Shown here one piece after another: positions 9,291 to 18,537 of a stretch of 64,000 nucleotides of DNA. Source of the stretch: Actinomycetes bacterium (lineage in GTDB: Bacteria > Actinomycetota > Acidimicrobiia > Acidimicrobiales > RAAP-2); assembly GCA_021846325.1 (NCBI GenBank), contig JAJZBX010000009.1, forward strand, positions 19,518 through 83,517. The letters are read 5' to 3'. The notes below the pieces were generated by a model that was not told the origin of the DNA, ran no database searches, and saw only the letters and a program-made list of their open reading frames with translations. A program made the position numbers and the translations under genes. The first letter of the stretch is position 1; each line of letters begins with the position of its first letter.

Positions 9291-9858
9291 GGAGTGACTG
9301 GTAGTCCGCCACGGTAACCAGCGTGGCCGGGGGACCGTTCGGCCGCGGCAGCCGCTCGGGTACGCCCGCGGCGGAGATTCGTATGCCTCGCGTAGCGCCG
9401 ACGTAGTACGCGGTCTTCACGATCTGGCCGATCGCCAATATGAGTTGTTGGCGAGGGATGGAGGCCATTGACCGTGCGATTTGGATGAGCCCGACGCCGT
9501 GCACGATCGTGGCTTGGGTGACCACGAGGTCGCTGGGTATGGCGCTCGTGTACCCGGTGCCGACCTCGATGTCGGTGGGGCCGAGGATGAGCTCGCGCAA
9601 CACCGAGAAGAGCGTTGGCGGGGACGGCACGATTCGGCTAGACGGCGCGAGGTGGCCGGTCGCGTCAACCATGTACACCGGTTGGGTGATGAACACCACT
9701 CGGCCATTGTTGGTCCCGGGAATGACCTGGCCGAGTAGTCCGAGCGGCACCACCTTGGGGTTGATCGTGGACGGGCGCTGGGACGTTGGTACCAACGTGC
9801 AGGCACTGAGGGCCAGTGAGGCCGCGAGACCCATCGCAACGACCCCGACGCGCGTCAC
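9280..9858 (-). CDS. GerMN-domain lipoprotein (short LpqB-like)
   Basis: 192-residue predicted lipoprotein: the signal peptide ends in the lipobox LALSAC, so Cys21 should be acylated and the protein anchored outside the membrane. The rest is a single GerMN domain (LFSVLRELILGPT, then IPSDLVVTQATI, then QLILAIGQIVKTA). It overlaps the histidine-kinase stop by 4 bases and is the last gene of a response regulator-kinase-lipoprotein operon, the order of mtrA-mtrB-lpqB in actinobacteria. Mycobacterial LpqB is much larger, with a C-terminal beta-propeller that is absent here. By analogy it could modulate the sensor kinase in response to envelope state; that is inference. Confidence 0.82.
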   Translation of the reverse strand: MTRVGVVAMGLAASLALSACTLVPTSQRPSTINPKVVPLGLLGQVIPGTNNGRVVFITQPVYMVDATGHLAPSSRIVPSPPTLFSVLRELILGPTDIEVGTGYTSAIPSDLVVTQATIVHGVGLIQIARSMASIPRQQLILAIGQIVKTAYYVGATRGIRISAAGVPERLPRPNGPPATLVTVADYQSLLNG

Positions 9859-11246
9859 TGGGCGAACTCCTCGGACACCGGTAAACAGATACGGATGCGA
9901 GCGCCACCCTCGGGACTCTCCATCGCACTGATCGTGCCACCGAAGGCGGCGACGTGATCGCGAACCAGCGCGAGACCCAGGCCGGTACCTCGAACCACGC
10001 CGCGGTCATTGGCGGCGCGCCCACGGTAGAAGCGCTCGAAGATCTGGTCGCGCTCTTCGGGAACGACGCCGGGTCCGGCGTCATCGACGTTGATGATGAG
10101 TTGATCCTGCGCCATCTCGAGTCGGATGGCTACGACCCCGTGGGCGTAGCGCTCGGCGTTGGACACGAGGTTGGTCATCACCCGCTCGAATCGGCGCCGG
10201 TCCACGCTCACGGAGGGATCTCGAACGTCGGGGTCCACGATGATCTGGGGAACGGGCAAGCCATAGCGTTGCGCCGCGCTGCGCGCCGCCTGGCGAATGA
10301 GCTCGACCGCGGGCACGGTTTCGATGACGTGCGGGGCGGCACCGGCGTCGCTGCGGGCGATCTCGAGCAAGTCGTCGACGAGCGACTGAAAGATCGCGAG
10401 ATCGGCGGTGAGTAGGTCGAGGCTCTCGCGCCCGGCCTCGGAGAGCTCGTCTCGGTGCTGTTGGAGCACCGACGTCGTGGTCGTCAGCGTCGTCAGCGGT
10501 GAGCGGAGCTCGTGGCTGACGTCGCTCGCGAAACGAGCGTCGCGTTCGAGCCGTTCGACGAGGCGACTCACCATCGAATTGAACGACTCGGTCAACTGCT
10601 GGACTTCCTTGTCGGAGCGAGTGATGGACAGGCGCGTGGTGAAGTCACCGTCGGCGATCGCCACCGCCGCTTCGGAGACTCGTTCAATGGGTCGCACGGC
10701 GCGACGCGTGACCCATAGGCCCCCAGCGAGACCGATGAAGGACGTCAGTAGTGCGCCGAGGCCGAGCAACTTCACCAAGGTGCGTAGCGTGTTTTCGAGC
10801 CCCCCCAGGTCGAATACCTCGAATACCTGGGTCTCGACCGCCGGTATGGGGACGCCCACGACGAAGATGACGCGCCCCTGGACGTCGAGGGTCTGCTGGA
10901 CGACGTGGCCCCGGTCAACCAGGGCGATAATGGACGGCGTGACGTCGGCGGTGGCCGCGCCGTTGCTGCGCGAGAGCCACTGATGGTGCGTGTGAACGAG
11001 CACGCTCGAGTTGGTTGCCTGTTCGATGGAGTTGAGCTGGTTGGCCAGATCTGGTGGTGACGTGTAGAGCGTGGAGCGAATCAGTGCCGCGTTGACGTAG
11101 CTCTGTCGCAGATCGGTCTGTTGCTGGTTGTTCACGAGCACGTGCTGAATGCCGATGAAGGTGATGGTGACGAAGACGGAACTGAGCAGCAGCGTACTGA
11201 GGCCGAAGGTGACGAGCAGGCGAAGACGTAGGCTCCGTCGTCGCAC
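9855..11246 (-). CDS. MtrB-like sensor histidine kinase
   Basis: Membrane sensor kinase of 463 residues. Order: transmembrane helix about 10-33, an extracytoplasmic sensor domain about 35-155, second helix about 160-180, HAMP (RRAVRPIERVSEAAVAI), HisKA with the phosphorylated histidine in FASDVSHELRSP (H245), then HATPase with NLVSNAERYAHG, DDAGPGV and GTGLGLALV. The GTG start at 11246 overlaps the regulator's TAG by one base. Gene order with a MtrA-like regulator and a GerMN lipoprotein supports an MtrB-type role in cell-envelope and division control, but orthology was not tested by phylogeny, so no symbol is given. Confidence 0.9.
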   Translation of the reverse strand: MRRRSLRLRLLVTFGLSTLLLSSVFVTITFIGIQHVLVNNQQQTDLRQSYVNAALIRSTLYTSPPDLANQLNSIEQATNSSVLVHTHHQWLSRSNGAATADVTPSIIALVDRGHVVQQTLDVQGRVIFVVGVPIPAVETQVFEVFDLGGLENTLRTLVKLLGLGALLTSFIGLAGGLWVTRRAVRPIERVSEAAVAIADGDFTTRLSITRSDKEVQQLTESFNSMVSRLVERLERDARFASDVSHELRSPLTTLTTTTSVLQQHRDELSEAGRESLDLLTADLAIFQSLVDDLLEIARSDAGAAPHVIETVPAVELIRQAARSAAQRYGLPVPQIIVDPDVRDPSVSVDRRRFERVMTNLVSNAERYAHGVVAIRLEMAQDQLIINVDDAGPGVVPEERDQIFERFYRGRAANDRGVVRGTGLGLALVRDHVAAFGGTISAMESPEGGARIRICLPVSEEFAQ

Positions 11247-11920
11247 TAGAGGACCAGCTTGTATCCAGCCCCGCGCACGGTAACCAAGTAGGTCGGATTG
11301 CTCGGGTCGGGCTCAATCTTCGTGCGCAACCGACGAATGTGGACATCCACCAAGCGGCTGTCCCCGAAGTAGTCGTAGCCCCATACTCGTTCGAGGAGAT
11401 CCTCGCGCGAAAGGACGCGTCCGTTAGCCGCCGCAAGATCGATGAGCAATCGGAACTCGGTGGAGGTGAGATGCAATTCGGTACCGTCGTCGTGGCGTAC
11501 GACACCCTCGTCGGGTACGACGTGAAGATTGCCAAGTTTGAAGGCGTTGGTGTTCTTGTCGGGACGACGGCGCAGGTGAGCGCGGACCCTCGCGAGCAGT
11601 TCCTCGGGAACAAAGGGCTTGGTCACGTAGTCGTCGGCGCCCGATTCGAGACCGAGTATCACGTCGGCGGTGTCGTCGCGTGCCGAGACGATGACGATGG
11701 GCAGGTCACTCGCGTCGCGAAGCGCCTGGCAGGTTTGAAAGCCCGTCATCCCCGGGAGCATCACGTCAACGATGGCGAGATCGGACGCCATGCGCTGGTT
11801 CAGGGCGATACCGACCTCACCCGACGGGGCGTCATCGACGACGAACCCCTCGCCCTCGAACATCAGTCGCAGCGCCGTACGGATGTGGTCGTCATCCTCA
11901 ACGATCAAGATTCGGGGCAC
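11246..11920 (-). CDS. OmpR/MtrA-like response regulator
   Basis: 224-residue two-domain regulator. The receiver has the acidic pocket VEDDD, the phospho-acceptor D52 in VDVMLPGMTG and the lysine in DYVTKPF; LGLESGADDYVTKPF closely matches MtrA. The DNA-binding winged helix carries LTSTEFRLL, LLERVWGYDYFGD, VDVHIRRLR and TVRGAGYKL. The GTG at 11920 is preceded by GAAGGAG at good distance, so this operon has a conventional ribosome binding site unlike many neighbours. It heads the regulator-kinase-lipoprotein operon and lies divergent from xerC. Confidence 0.92.
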   Translation of the reverse strand: MPRILIVEDDDHIRTALRLMFEGEGFVVDDAPSGEVGIALNQRMASDLAIVDVMLPGMTGFQTCQALRDASDLPIVIVSARDDTADVILGLESGADDYVTKPFVPEELLARVRAHLRRRPDKNTNAFKLGNLHVVPDEGVVRHDDGTELHLTSTEFRLLIDLAAANGRVLSREDLLERVWGYDYFGDSRLVDVHIRRLRTKIEPDPSNPTYLVTVRGAGYKLVL

Positions 11921-11979
11921 AACACTCCTTCGCGTTAGGGCCAGACTACCCAGGTCACGCGGCGGCGTCGGGCCATCGG

Positions 11980-11985
11980 TAACGT
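11980..11985 (+). promoter_or_regulatory. -10 box for leaderless xerC
   Basis: TAACGT ends six bases before GTG 11992; no Shine-Dalgarno sequence is present. Confidence 0.5.
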
Positions 11986-11991
11986 GGTGGC

Positions 11992-12897
11992 GTGGCGGGG
12001 ACGAAACGTGACGTCTCGTCGGGGACGTGGGAACTCGATGGTTTCCTCGCGATGTTGCGAGCGGCGGATCGGTCTCCCGCGACCGTGCGGGCCTACGGCG
12101 GTGACGTGGCGAGATTCATCGAGTGGTGTGGCGCGCGCGGCGTGGCGGGGCCGACCGCCGTCGCACCACGGGATCTACGCTCGTACCTCGTCACGCTGAC
12201 CGAGCGCGGCGACGCCCGGTCATCGATCGGACGTCGGCGCGCGTCGCTGCGCGCGTACTTCGCGTGGTTGAACGAACGAGGGCGATTGGCCACGGATCCG
12301 GCGCGTCGACTGATGGCCCCGCGTCCGTCGTCTCGACTACCCACGGTTGTCGTGCGCGAGCAACTCGAATCGTTGCTCGACGACGACTGGGGGGACGACC
12401 GGTGGGCCCTGCTCGACCGCGCGGTCTGCGAGGTGCTGTACGGGTCGGGGCTGCGCGTCTCGGAGCTTTGCGGCTTGGACCGGTCGAGTCTCGACTGGTC
12501 GCGTCGGCTCCTGAGAGTGATGGGCAAGGGACGCAAGGAACGGCTGGTTCCGTTGCACGACCGGGGATTCGAGGCGGTGCGCGCATGGTTAGAGGCCGGC
12601 TGGCCCGAGGTGGCAACCGTAGCCTCGCCGCTCGAAGCGGTCTTCTTGAATCGACGCGGTCGGCGAATTGGGCCACGCGACGTTCGTCGAATCATCGATC
12701 GGCGCGTCGATCCCGGGCACGTCTACCCCCACGCACTGCGTCACACCTTCGCGACCCACCTGCTCGAGGGTGGCGCCGACCTTCGCGAAGTCCAAGTGCT
12801 CCTTGGGCACGAAAGTCTCACCACGACCCAGCTCTACACGCACGTGTCCAAGTCACGGCTGCAGAAGGTCCACCACCAGACCCACCCGCGGGGCTGA
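11992..12897 (+). CDS. xerC: Tyrosine recombinase XerC/XerD
   Basis: Site-specific recombinase of 301 residues that would resolve chromosome dimers at dif with FtsK. An N-terminal SAM-like core-binding domain (about 12-100) precedes the catalytic domain with R155 (SGLRVSEL), K179 (GKGRKERLVP), H247 and R250 (HALRHTFATHL), H273 (LGHES) and nucleophile Y282 (LYTH). All catalytic residues are present and there are no mobile-element signs around it. Its place just upstream of rpsB is the usual actinobacterial position of a housekeeping xerC. The FtsK at 39454-41838 retains its gamma domain, consistent with a working dif system. Confidence 0.92.
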   Translation: MAGTKRDVSSGTWELDGFLAMLRAADRSPATVRAYGGDVARFIEWCGARGVAGPTAVAPRDLRSYLVTLTERGDARSSIGRRRASLRAYFAWLNERGRLATDPARRLMAPRPSSRLPTVVVREQLESLLDDDWGDDRWALLDRAVCEVLYGSGLRVSELCGLDRSSLDWSRRLLRVMGKGRKERLVPLHDRGFEAVRAWLEAGWPEVATVASPLEAVFLNRRGRRIGPRDVRRIIDRRVDPGHVYPHALRHTFATHLLEGGADLREVQVLLGHESLTTTQLYTHVSKSRLQKVHHQTHPRG

Positions 12898-13019
12898 GTC
12901 GGCTAGCATAGACGGGCCCTCCCACCGTGGGTCGGCGCTATAGCGGGCTGAGGAGTTTCGTGAGGTCGCCGTCAGCGGTGCACTTCTCAGCGACAGGAAC
13001 CGAACGGAAGGATACGAAC

Positions 13020-13976
13020 GTGGCGTTAGTCACCCTGCAGGAGCTGTTGGATTCGGGCGTGCACTTTGGGCACCAGACCCGGCGGTGGAATCCCAAGATG
13101 CGCCGGTTCATTCTCGGTGAGCGCAATGGCATTTACCTGATTGACCTTCGCAAGACGCTCGCCGGCATCGAGTCGAGTTACACCTACGTGCGCGAACTAG
13201 TGGCCGGCGGGGGGACCATCTTGTTCGTTGGAACCAAGAAGCAGACCCAGGGACCCATTGAGGACTACGCCAAGGCCTGTGGCATGCCGTTCGTGAACCA
13301 GCGCTGGCTCGGTGGCATGTTGACCAACTTCGCCACGGTTGCGGGACGGGTGAAGCGAATGAGCGAGTTGCGTGCGATGCAGCGGGCCGGCGACTTTGAC
13401 AACATGCCCAAGCGAGAGGCGCTACGTCACTCGCGCGAACTGGAGAAACTGGACCGAAACCTGAGCGGTATCGCGAATCTCGACAAGGTGCCCGACGCGG
13501 TCTTCGTCATCGATACGAAAAAGGAGCACATTGCGGTCACCGAGGCCCGGAAACTGGGCTTGCCGGTGGTGGCCGTGGTCGACACGAACTGTGATCCCGA
13601 CATCATCGACTACGTGATTCCGGGCAATGATGACGCGATTCGCGCCGGTGCCCTGTTGTGTCGATTGATGGCCGACGCCGTCACCGAAGGTCGCTTCATT
13701 CGTCAGAACCGCGGGGCCGCGCTCAAGGCGGCTGGAGAAGCGGCCGCCGCCGCGCAGAGTGCCGCTGCCGCAACGGCTGACGCCAGCGCAGTCGAGCCGA
13801 TCGCCGCAGACGTGGCGATCGACCCCGAGGTCGTTGCGCGAGACCGACCCGACGAGCCAGCCGTCGAGGCGCCCGTGGCGGCGCCCGTGGCGGCGCCCGT
13901 GGACGCGGAGGGTCTGGCCGACGAGGAAGCCGAGCGACGCCGCGGCGATGAGAACGAAGCGGCGGAACTGGCCTAG
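13020..13976 (+). CDS. rpsB: 30S ribosomal protein S2
   Basis: Small-subunit protein uS2, 318 residues. The conserved body starts [20 protein letters not shown] and includes [12 protein letters not shown] and [14 protein letters not shown] 13020 is chosen because it starts at the family N-terminus and has GGAAGG about eight bases upstream. After about residue 235 there is a long Ala/Pro/Glu-rich tail with an imperfect repeat ([12 protein letters not shown]) and an acidic end; such tails are variable in actinobacteria. The 122-base leader (12898-13019) contains a possible -10 TAGCAT at 12904-12909; an S2 autoregulatory structure is possible but not recognised. Confidence 0.97.
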   Translation: MALVTLQELLDSGVHFGHQTRRWNPKMRRFILGERNGIYLIDLRKTLAGIESSYTYVRELVAGGGTILFVGTKKQTQGPIEDYAKACGMPFVNQRWLGGMLTNFATVAGRVKRMSELRAMQRAGDFDNMPKREALRHSRELEKLDRNLSGIANLDKVPDAVFVIDTKKEHIAVTEARKLGLPVVAVVDTNCDPDIIDYVIPGNDDAIRAGALLCRLMADAVTEGRFIRQNRGAALKAAGEAAAAAQSAAAATADASAVEPIAADVAIDPEVVARDRPDEPAVEAPVAAPVAAPVDAEGLADEEAERRRGDENEAAELA

Positions 13977-14013
13977 GTTGGCCGCCGCGCTGAACGATAA
14001 AGGAGAAGTCAAG

Positions 14014-14805
14014 GTGGCAATCACCGCGAAAGACGTCCAGGCCCTGCGCCAGCTCACCGGTGTCGGGATGATGGACGCCAAGCACGCCCTTGAGGCGAAC
14101 AATGGTGACATGGAGGCAGCCACGCAGTGGCTGCGCGTGCAGGGCTTGGCGTCGGCCGCGAAGCGATCGGGTCGCGTCGCCGGTGAGGGCGCCGTGGCCG
14201 TCGTGCGTGACGGGCGAGCTGCGGCGATCGTGGAGTTGCGCTGCGAGACGGACTTCGTGGCCAAGTCCGATGAGTTCGTGGCCCTGGTCGATGAAATGGC
14301 CGCCCGGGTGGCGGCCGACGGCGAGGCGACAATGGAGGAGTTTCGAGACCGTCTCGAGAAACTATTGACGACGTTGAAGGAGAACATCGCAGTCGGGCGC
14401 GTGGTGCGCTTGGTGGCGGGCGAGGACGAAGTTGTTGAAACCTACCTGCACGCGCAAGCGGGTCGCGGGGTCAACGCCGTGGCGGTCGTGGTGCGCGGTG
14501 CCACCGAGGAAGTCGCACACGAGATCGCCGTACACATCGCATTCGCCAAACCGCAGTACCTCACGCGAGCGGAGGTACCGGCGGGCGAGGTTGACGCCGA
14601 GCGCGCCACGGTCGAGGAGATTTCTCGCAACGAAGGAAAGCCGCAGGCGGCCCTGCCCAAGATCATTGAAGGTCGATTGAATGGCTGGTTCAAGGAGCGA
14701 GTGCTGCTAGAACAGGCGTACGTGAAGGACGAGAAGCAGACCATCGAGCAGTTTCTGCACGGCGCCGCGGTCTCGGCGTTCGCGCAGGTGGTCGTCGGAG
14801 GCTGA
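14014..14805 (+). CDS. tsf: Elongation factor Ts
   Basis: Guanine-nucleotide exchange factor for EF-Tu. In 263 residues, the N-terminal UBA-like domain AITAKDVQALRQLTGVGMM and the exchange-core motif ELRCETDFVAKSDEF are intact, and the C-terminal dimerisation region ends VKDEKQTIEQFL. GTG 14014 follows a strong AAAGGAGAAG site; the 37-base gap after rpsB and the shared direction indicate the standard rpsB-tsf operon. Confidence 0.97.
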   Translation: MAITAKDVQALRQLTGVGMMDAKHALEANNGDMEAATQWLRVQGLASAAKRSGRVAGEGAVAVVRDGRAAAIVELRCETDFVAKSDEFVALVDEMAARVAADGEATMEEFRDRLEKLLTTLKENIAVGRVVRLVAGEDEVVETYLHAQAGRGVNAVAVVVRGATEEVAHEIAVHIAFAKPQYLTRAEVPAGEVDAERATVEEISRNEGKPQAALPKIIEGRLNGWFKERVLLEQAYVKDEKQTIEQFLHGAAVSAFAQVVVGG

Positions 14806-14807
14806 GC

Positions 14808-15518
14808 GTGCGACGAGTCGTCTTGAAGCTGTCGGGCGAAGCCCTGGCCTCGGCGGCGAGCGATGAGACGATCGATGCATCAACCGTTGACTTTCTGGCA
14901 CGCGAAATTGCGCGCGCCATGGAGGCCGGCGGTCTCGAACTAGCCGTGGTGGTGGGCGGCGGCAACATTTGGCGCGGCGCCACGGGCGCGATGGCCGGGA
15001 TGAATCGTGCTAACTCGGACCTGATGGGCATGCTTGGCACGGTGATCAACGCGTTAGCCCTGCAGGACGCGATTGAGAGCCACGGTCGCGCCACGCGTGT
15101 CATGTCGGCCATTGGTATGGATCAAGTGGCTGAGCCCTACATCCGCCGTCGTGCTGTTCGACACCTGGAGAAGGGCCGCGTGGTCATCTTCGCGGCCGGC
15201 ATGGGCAACCCGTATTTCACCACCGACACGCCGGCGGCCCAACGTGCCGCCGAGGTCGAAGCCGAGATCGTGCTGAAGGGTACCCACGGCGGTGTCGACG
15301 GTGTCTATAGCGAGGATCCGCACGTGAATCCCGACGCCGTGCGTTTTGACGAGATCTCCTTTGACGACGTGATCGCGCGCAACCTACGCGTCATGGACAT
15401 GACCGCCATAACGTTCTGCCAAGACAACCAGTTGCCCATACGGGTGTTTGACTTGATGGCGGAGGGTAATTTGGGTCGCGCGCTCGCCGGGCACGCCGTC
15501 GGTACGCTGGTGAAGTGA
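14808..15518 (+). CDS. pyrH: Uridylate kinase
   Basis: Hexameric amino-acid-kinase-fold enzyme that phosphorylates UMP. 236 residues; RVVLKLSGEAL at the N-terminus, VVGGGNIWRG and the uridine-site stretch RAVRHLEKGRVVIFAAG are present. GTG 14808 lies two bases after the tsf stop. Its own stop overlaps frr as TGATG. It belongs to the rpsB-tsf-pyrH-frr translation operon. Confidence 0.97.
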   Translation: MRRVVLKLSGEALASAASDETIDASTVDFLAREIARAMEAGGLELAVVVGGGNIWRGATGAMAGMNRANSDLMGMLGTVINALALQDAIESHGRATRVMSAIGMDQVAEPYIRRRAVRHLEKGRVVIFAAGMGNPYFTTDTPAAQRAAEVEAEIVLKGTHGGVDGVYSEDPHVNPDAVRFDEISFDDVIARNLRVMDMTAITFCQDNQLPIRVFDLMAEGNLGRALAGHAVGTLVK

Positions 15519-16087
15519 TGGCGGACGAACTGGTTGATCTGGTCATGGAGGAAACCCGCGACAAGATGGCGCGAGCCATCGAGCACGTCAAGGGCGAGTT
15601 CGCGTCGGTGCGAACCGGTCGGGCGTCCTCAGCGCTGATTGAGCACCTGCCGGTCGATTACTACGGTACCGAGACCCCACTGAAGCAGTTGGCGAACTTC
15701 TCGGTACCCGAGCCGCGACTGCTGGTGGTGTCACCCTTTGACAAGGGGGCGATGGGCGCGATCGAAAAGGCGATTGGCAACGCCGACCTGGGTCTTAGCC
15801 CGTCCAACGATGGCCACGTCATTCGACTGGTCTTTCCGACGTTGACCGAAGAGCGACGCAAGGGGTTCGTGAAACTGGTGCGCTCGAAGGCCGAAGATGG
15901 CAAGGTGGCGGTTCGCGGCGTGCGACGACACGCGCGTCAAGAGTTGGAGGCGCTCGAAAAAGACCACGGCCTGTCCCAGGACGATATCGAACGCCTCGAA
16001 AAGGTGCTCGACAAGATGACCCAGGACGAAGTGGCCCAAATCGATGAGTTGTTGGCCCACAAGGAGCAGGAACTACTTGAAGTCTGA
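15518..16087 (+). CDS. frr: Ribosome recycling factor
   Basis: Dissociates post-termination ribosomes with EF-G. 189 residues, near the usual 185. Recognisable by VKGEFASVRTGRASSALIEH, VDYYGTETPLKQLA and the C-terminal helix pair VLDKMTQDEVAQIDELL. ATG 15518 overlaps the pyrH TGA; a GTG three bases earlier is the only alternative. The stop lies inside the start of cdsA. Confidence 0.97.
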   Translation: MADELVDLVMEETRDKMARAIEHVKGEFASVRTGRASSALIEHLPVDYYGTETPLKQLANFSVPEPRLLVVSPFDKGAMGAIEKAIGNADLGLSPSNDGHVIRLVFPTLTEERRKGFVKLVRSKAEDGKVAVRGVRRHARQELEALEKDHGLSQDDIERLEKVLDKMTQDEVAQIDELLAHKEQELLEV

Positions 16088-17366
16088 CGACGGCTCCTTC
16101 TTCGACGAGGCCACGGGCGAGGTCCCCGCGGTGAGTTCGACGGACCCGCGCGTTACCTTCACTGGCGTCGAGCGGGCGGCCGACGTGACCGAAACGTCGC
16201 CAGAAGCCTCGCTGCTTCCTCACTGGACCGAGGCGCCGACCGGTCAGGTGCCGATCGTTGTCGCGCGCGACGCGGCGAACCTCGACGATCCCTGGGCCGC
16301 CGTCCCGGCGCCGTCGTGGCGAGAGGGTGAGGCGGACTGGGTGGCGCACGAGGATCAGTTCGATGCGTCATTCCTGGCCGGCGAGGTGCGCGAAGACGTT
16401 TCACGGCCCTGGGAGTTCGCGGTGGCGCCTGACGTGCCGGTCGCCGAGGAGATCCTCGACGAGTCGCCGCGCCCCGAACCGGTTCACCGCACGAGGACTC
16501 GGCGGCCGGCCACGCACCAACCACTCGCCGGTCGAGCTGTTCGCCAGACGTCGCGCAACGTCTCACTGGCCACGCTGACCGGGGTGCTGTTGGCGGCGCT
16601 GGTGTCGATAACGTTCTTGGCCGGTGCGGTCCCCGTGGCGATTCTGGTGCTCGTGGCCCTGGGCCTCGCGACCGCGGAGGCGTACGCGGGCTTTCGCCGT
16701 GCCGGGGCGCACCCGGCGACGGTTCTCGGCATCGTCGCCGTCGTGACGTTAGGCATCGGCGCGTACAACAAGGGGTTACCGGCGATCGGCGCGGTCACCG
16801 TGCTCCTCGTCGTGCTCGGCTTCGTGTGGTATCTCAGCGCCCACCAGTCGATCGATCCGCTCGACGGCATTGGCGCGACGATCTTCGTGTACTCGTGGAT
16901 TGGCGTGCTGGGTTCGTACGCGCTGCTCCTCATCGCGCCGCGTTATTCGGTTGATCGACACGGCTTGGCGCTGCTGTTCGGTGCGGTACTGTTGACCGTC
17001 GCGAACGATTCGGGCGCACTCTTCATTGGTCGGTGGCTCGGACGGCGTCCGCTCAACCGGGTGCTGTCACCCAATAAGACCGTCGAGGGACTCATTGGCG
17101 GCACGCTGATCACGTTGGTGGTGGCGGTCGCACTGCTACCGAGGATCAGCCCGTGGACCCTGACCAAGGCCTTCGAGGTCGGAATCGCACTCTCGGTGGT
17201 GGTGCCGCTCGGCGACCTATTCGAGTCGATGGTCAAGCGCACGTTGGGGGTCAAGGATCTCGGCCGAGTGCTACCTGGCCACGGTGGACTACTCGACCGT
17301 ATCGACGGGCTGCTCTTCGCGCTGCCCACCATGTTCTATCTCGCGCACATCCTCAAGTTGGGCTAG
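16077..17366 (+). CDS. cdsA: Phosphatidate cytidylyltransferase
   Basis: Makes CDP-diacylglycerol, the precursor of phospholipids, in the inner membrane. The C-terminal 280 residues hold about eight membrane segments and the family signature near the end (KRTLGVKDLGRVLPGHGG, then DRIDG). The first about 155 residues are an acidic, Pro/Ala-rich cytosolic extension absent from most CdsA proteins. The start is TTG 16077, inside the frr end, with AAGGAG ten bases upstream; its position inside the upstream gene fits the coupling seen all along this operon. It lies in the conserved frr-cdsA-dxr-rseP order. Confidence 0.93.
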   Translation: MKSDDGSFFDEATGEVPAVSSTDPRVTFTGVERAADVTETSPEASLLPHWTEAPTGQVPIVVARDAANLDDPWAAVPAPSWREGEADWVAHEDQFDASFLAGEVREDVSRPWEFAVAPDVPVAEEILDESPRPEPVHRTRTRRPATHQPLAGRAVRQTSRNVSLATLTGVLLAALVSITFLAGAVPVAILVLVALGLATAEAYAGFRRAGAHPATVLGIVAVVTLGIGAYNKGLPAIGAVTVLLVVLGFVWYLSAHQSIDPLDGIGATIFVYSWIGVLGSYALLLIAPRYSVDRHGLALLFGAVLLTVANDSGALFIGRWLGRRPLNRVLSPNKTVEGLIGGTLITLVVAVALLPRISPWTLTKAFEVGIALSVVVPLGDLFESMVKRTLGVKDLGRVLPGHGGLLDRIDGLLFALPTMFYLAHILKLG

Positions 17367-17370
17367 ATCG

Positions 17371-18537
17371 GTGTCCACGCGTCGAACTGTGGCGCTGATG
17401 GGTGCCACCGGGTCCATCGGTCGTCAGACCCTCGACGTGCTGCGTAGCGAACCCGACTCTTTCAATCTGGTCTCGGTCGCTGCCGGGACGCAGATTGGAA
17501 AACTGTGCGAGATCGCCGCCGAGTTTGGCGTACGGCGCGTCGGCGTCACTCGGCCGGAGGACTTCGTCGCCACACGTGAGCTGCTGGGTGATCACGTTGA
17601 AGTCGTGGTCGGTGGTGACGGACTGGCCGATCTCGCCGCCGACGCCGATATCGTGGTCAACGCGGTCGTGGGATTCGCCGGTTTGCCCGTCACGATGGCC
17701 GCACTGGCGGCGGGTCGCGTCCTGGCGTTGGCCAACAAGGAGTCCTTTATCGCTGCCGCACCGTTGGTCCAGCGCGTTCGCATGACCCCGGGGGCACGGG
17801 TGTTGCCCATTGATTCGGAACACTGCGCCATCTACCAGTGTTTGGCAGATTCGTCACCCGAGCCGGGACACCCCGACGTCCGTCGGCTGCTCCTTACGGC
17901 GTCGGGTGGACCGTTTCGTGGTTGGTCCAAGGTGCAACTCGCTGCGGCAACGACCCAAGAGGCACTGCGCCACCCCACGTGGACGATGGGACCGAAGATC
18001 ACCATTGACTCATCCACCCTGATGAACAAGGGGCTCGAAGTCCTCGAGGCGTCGGCACTCTTTGGCATCGAAGCCAACCGAATCAGCGTGGTGGTACATC
18101 CGCAGTCGATCGTGCACTCGATGGTGGAATACGTCGACGGGTCGGTTATTGCCCAACTGTCGCAACCCGACATGCGTCTGCCGATCGCGTACTGCCTGGG
18201 CCGTCCGGTCCGCTTCGATCACTCGTGGGGGGCCATGGACTTCACCACGGAGCTCACGTTGAGCTTCGAACCGCCGGACCTCGACGCCTTCGCCGCCATC
18301 CCGCTGGCCTACGCGGCGGCCCAACGCGGCGGCGCAGCCCCGGCGTGGCTGTCCGCGGCCAATGAAGTCGCGGTGGCGTCGTGTCTGCACGGCGAGATCA
18401 GGTGGGCCGATATCGTGCCTGTCGTGGCAACGGTGATGGATGGTCTTGATAGCGCGCCACTCGAGACGCTCGAGGATCTGATCGCGCACGATGAATTGGC
18501 TCGACGGCGAGCCCGGTCGGCCATTTCGGCGCTGTGA
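17371..18537 (+). CDS. dxr: 1-deoxy-D-xylulose 5-phosphate reductoisomerase
   Basis: NADPH- and metal-dependent step of the MEP isoprenoid pathway. 388 residues; the Rossmann motif ALMGATGSIGRQT opens the protein, followed by ALANKESFI, PIDSEHCAIYQCL and TASGGPFRG of the catalytic site. GTG 17371 lies four bases after the cdsA stop. ispG, another MEP enzyme, lies 1.3 kb downstream with the site-2 protease between, as in many actinobacteria. Confidence 0.97.
   Translation: MSTRRTVALMGATGSIGRQTLDVLRSEPDSFNLVSVAAGTQIGKLCEIAAEFGVRRVGVTRPEDFVATRELLGDHVEVVVGGDGLADLAADADIVVNAVVGFAGLPVTMAALAAGRVLALANKESFIAAAPLVQRVRMTPGARVLPIDSEHCAIYQCLADSSPEPGHPDVRRLLLTASGGPFRGWSKVQLAAATTQEALRHPTWTMGPKITIDSSTLMNKGLEVLEASALFGIEANRISVVVHPQSIVHSMVEYVDGSVIAQLSQPDMRLPIAYCLGRPVRFDHSWGAMDFTTELTLSFEPPDLDAFAAIPLAYAAAQRGGAAPAWLSAANEVAVASCLHGEIRWADIVPVVATVMDGLDSAPLETLEDLIAHDELARRRARSAISAL

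Noticed and set aside
11992..12897. Phage or integrative-element integrase
   Set aside because: Standard XerC length and motifs, conserved place before rpsB and no attachment-site repeats or mobile genes around it.
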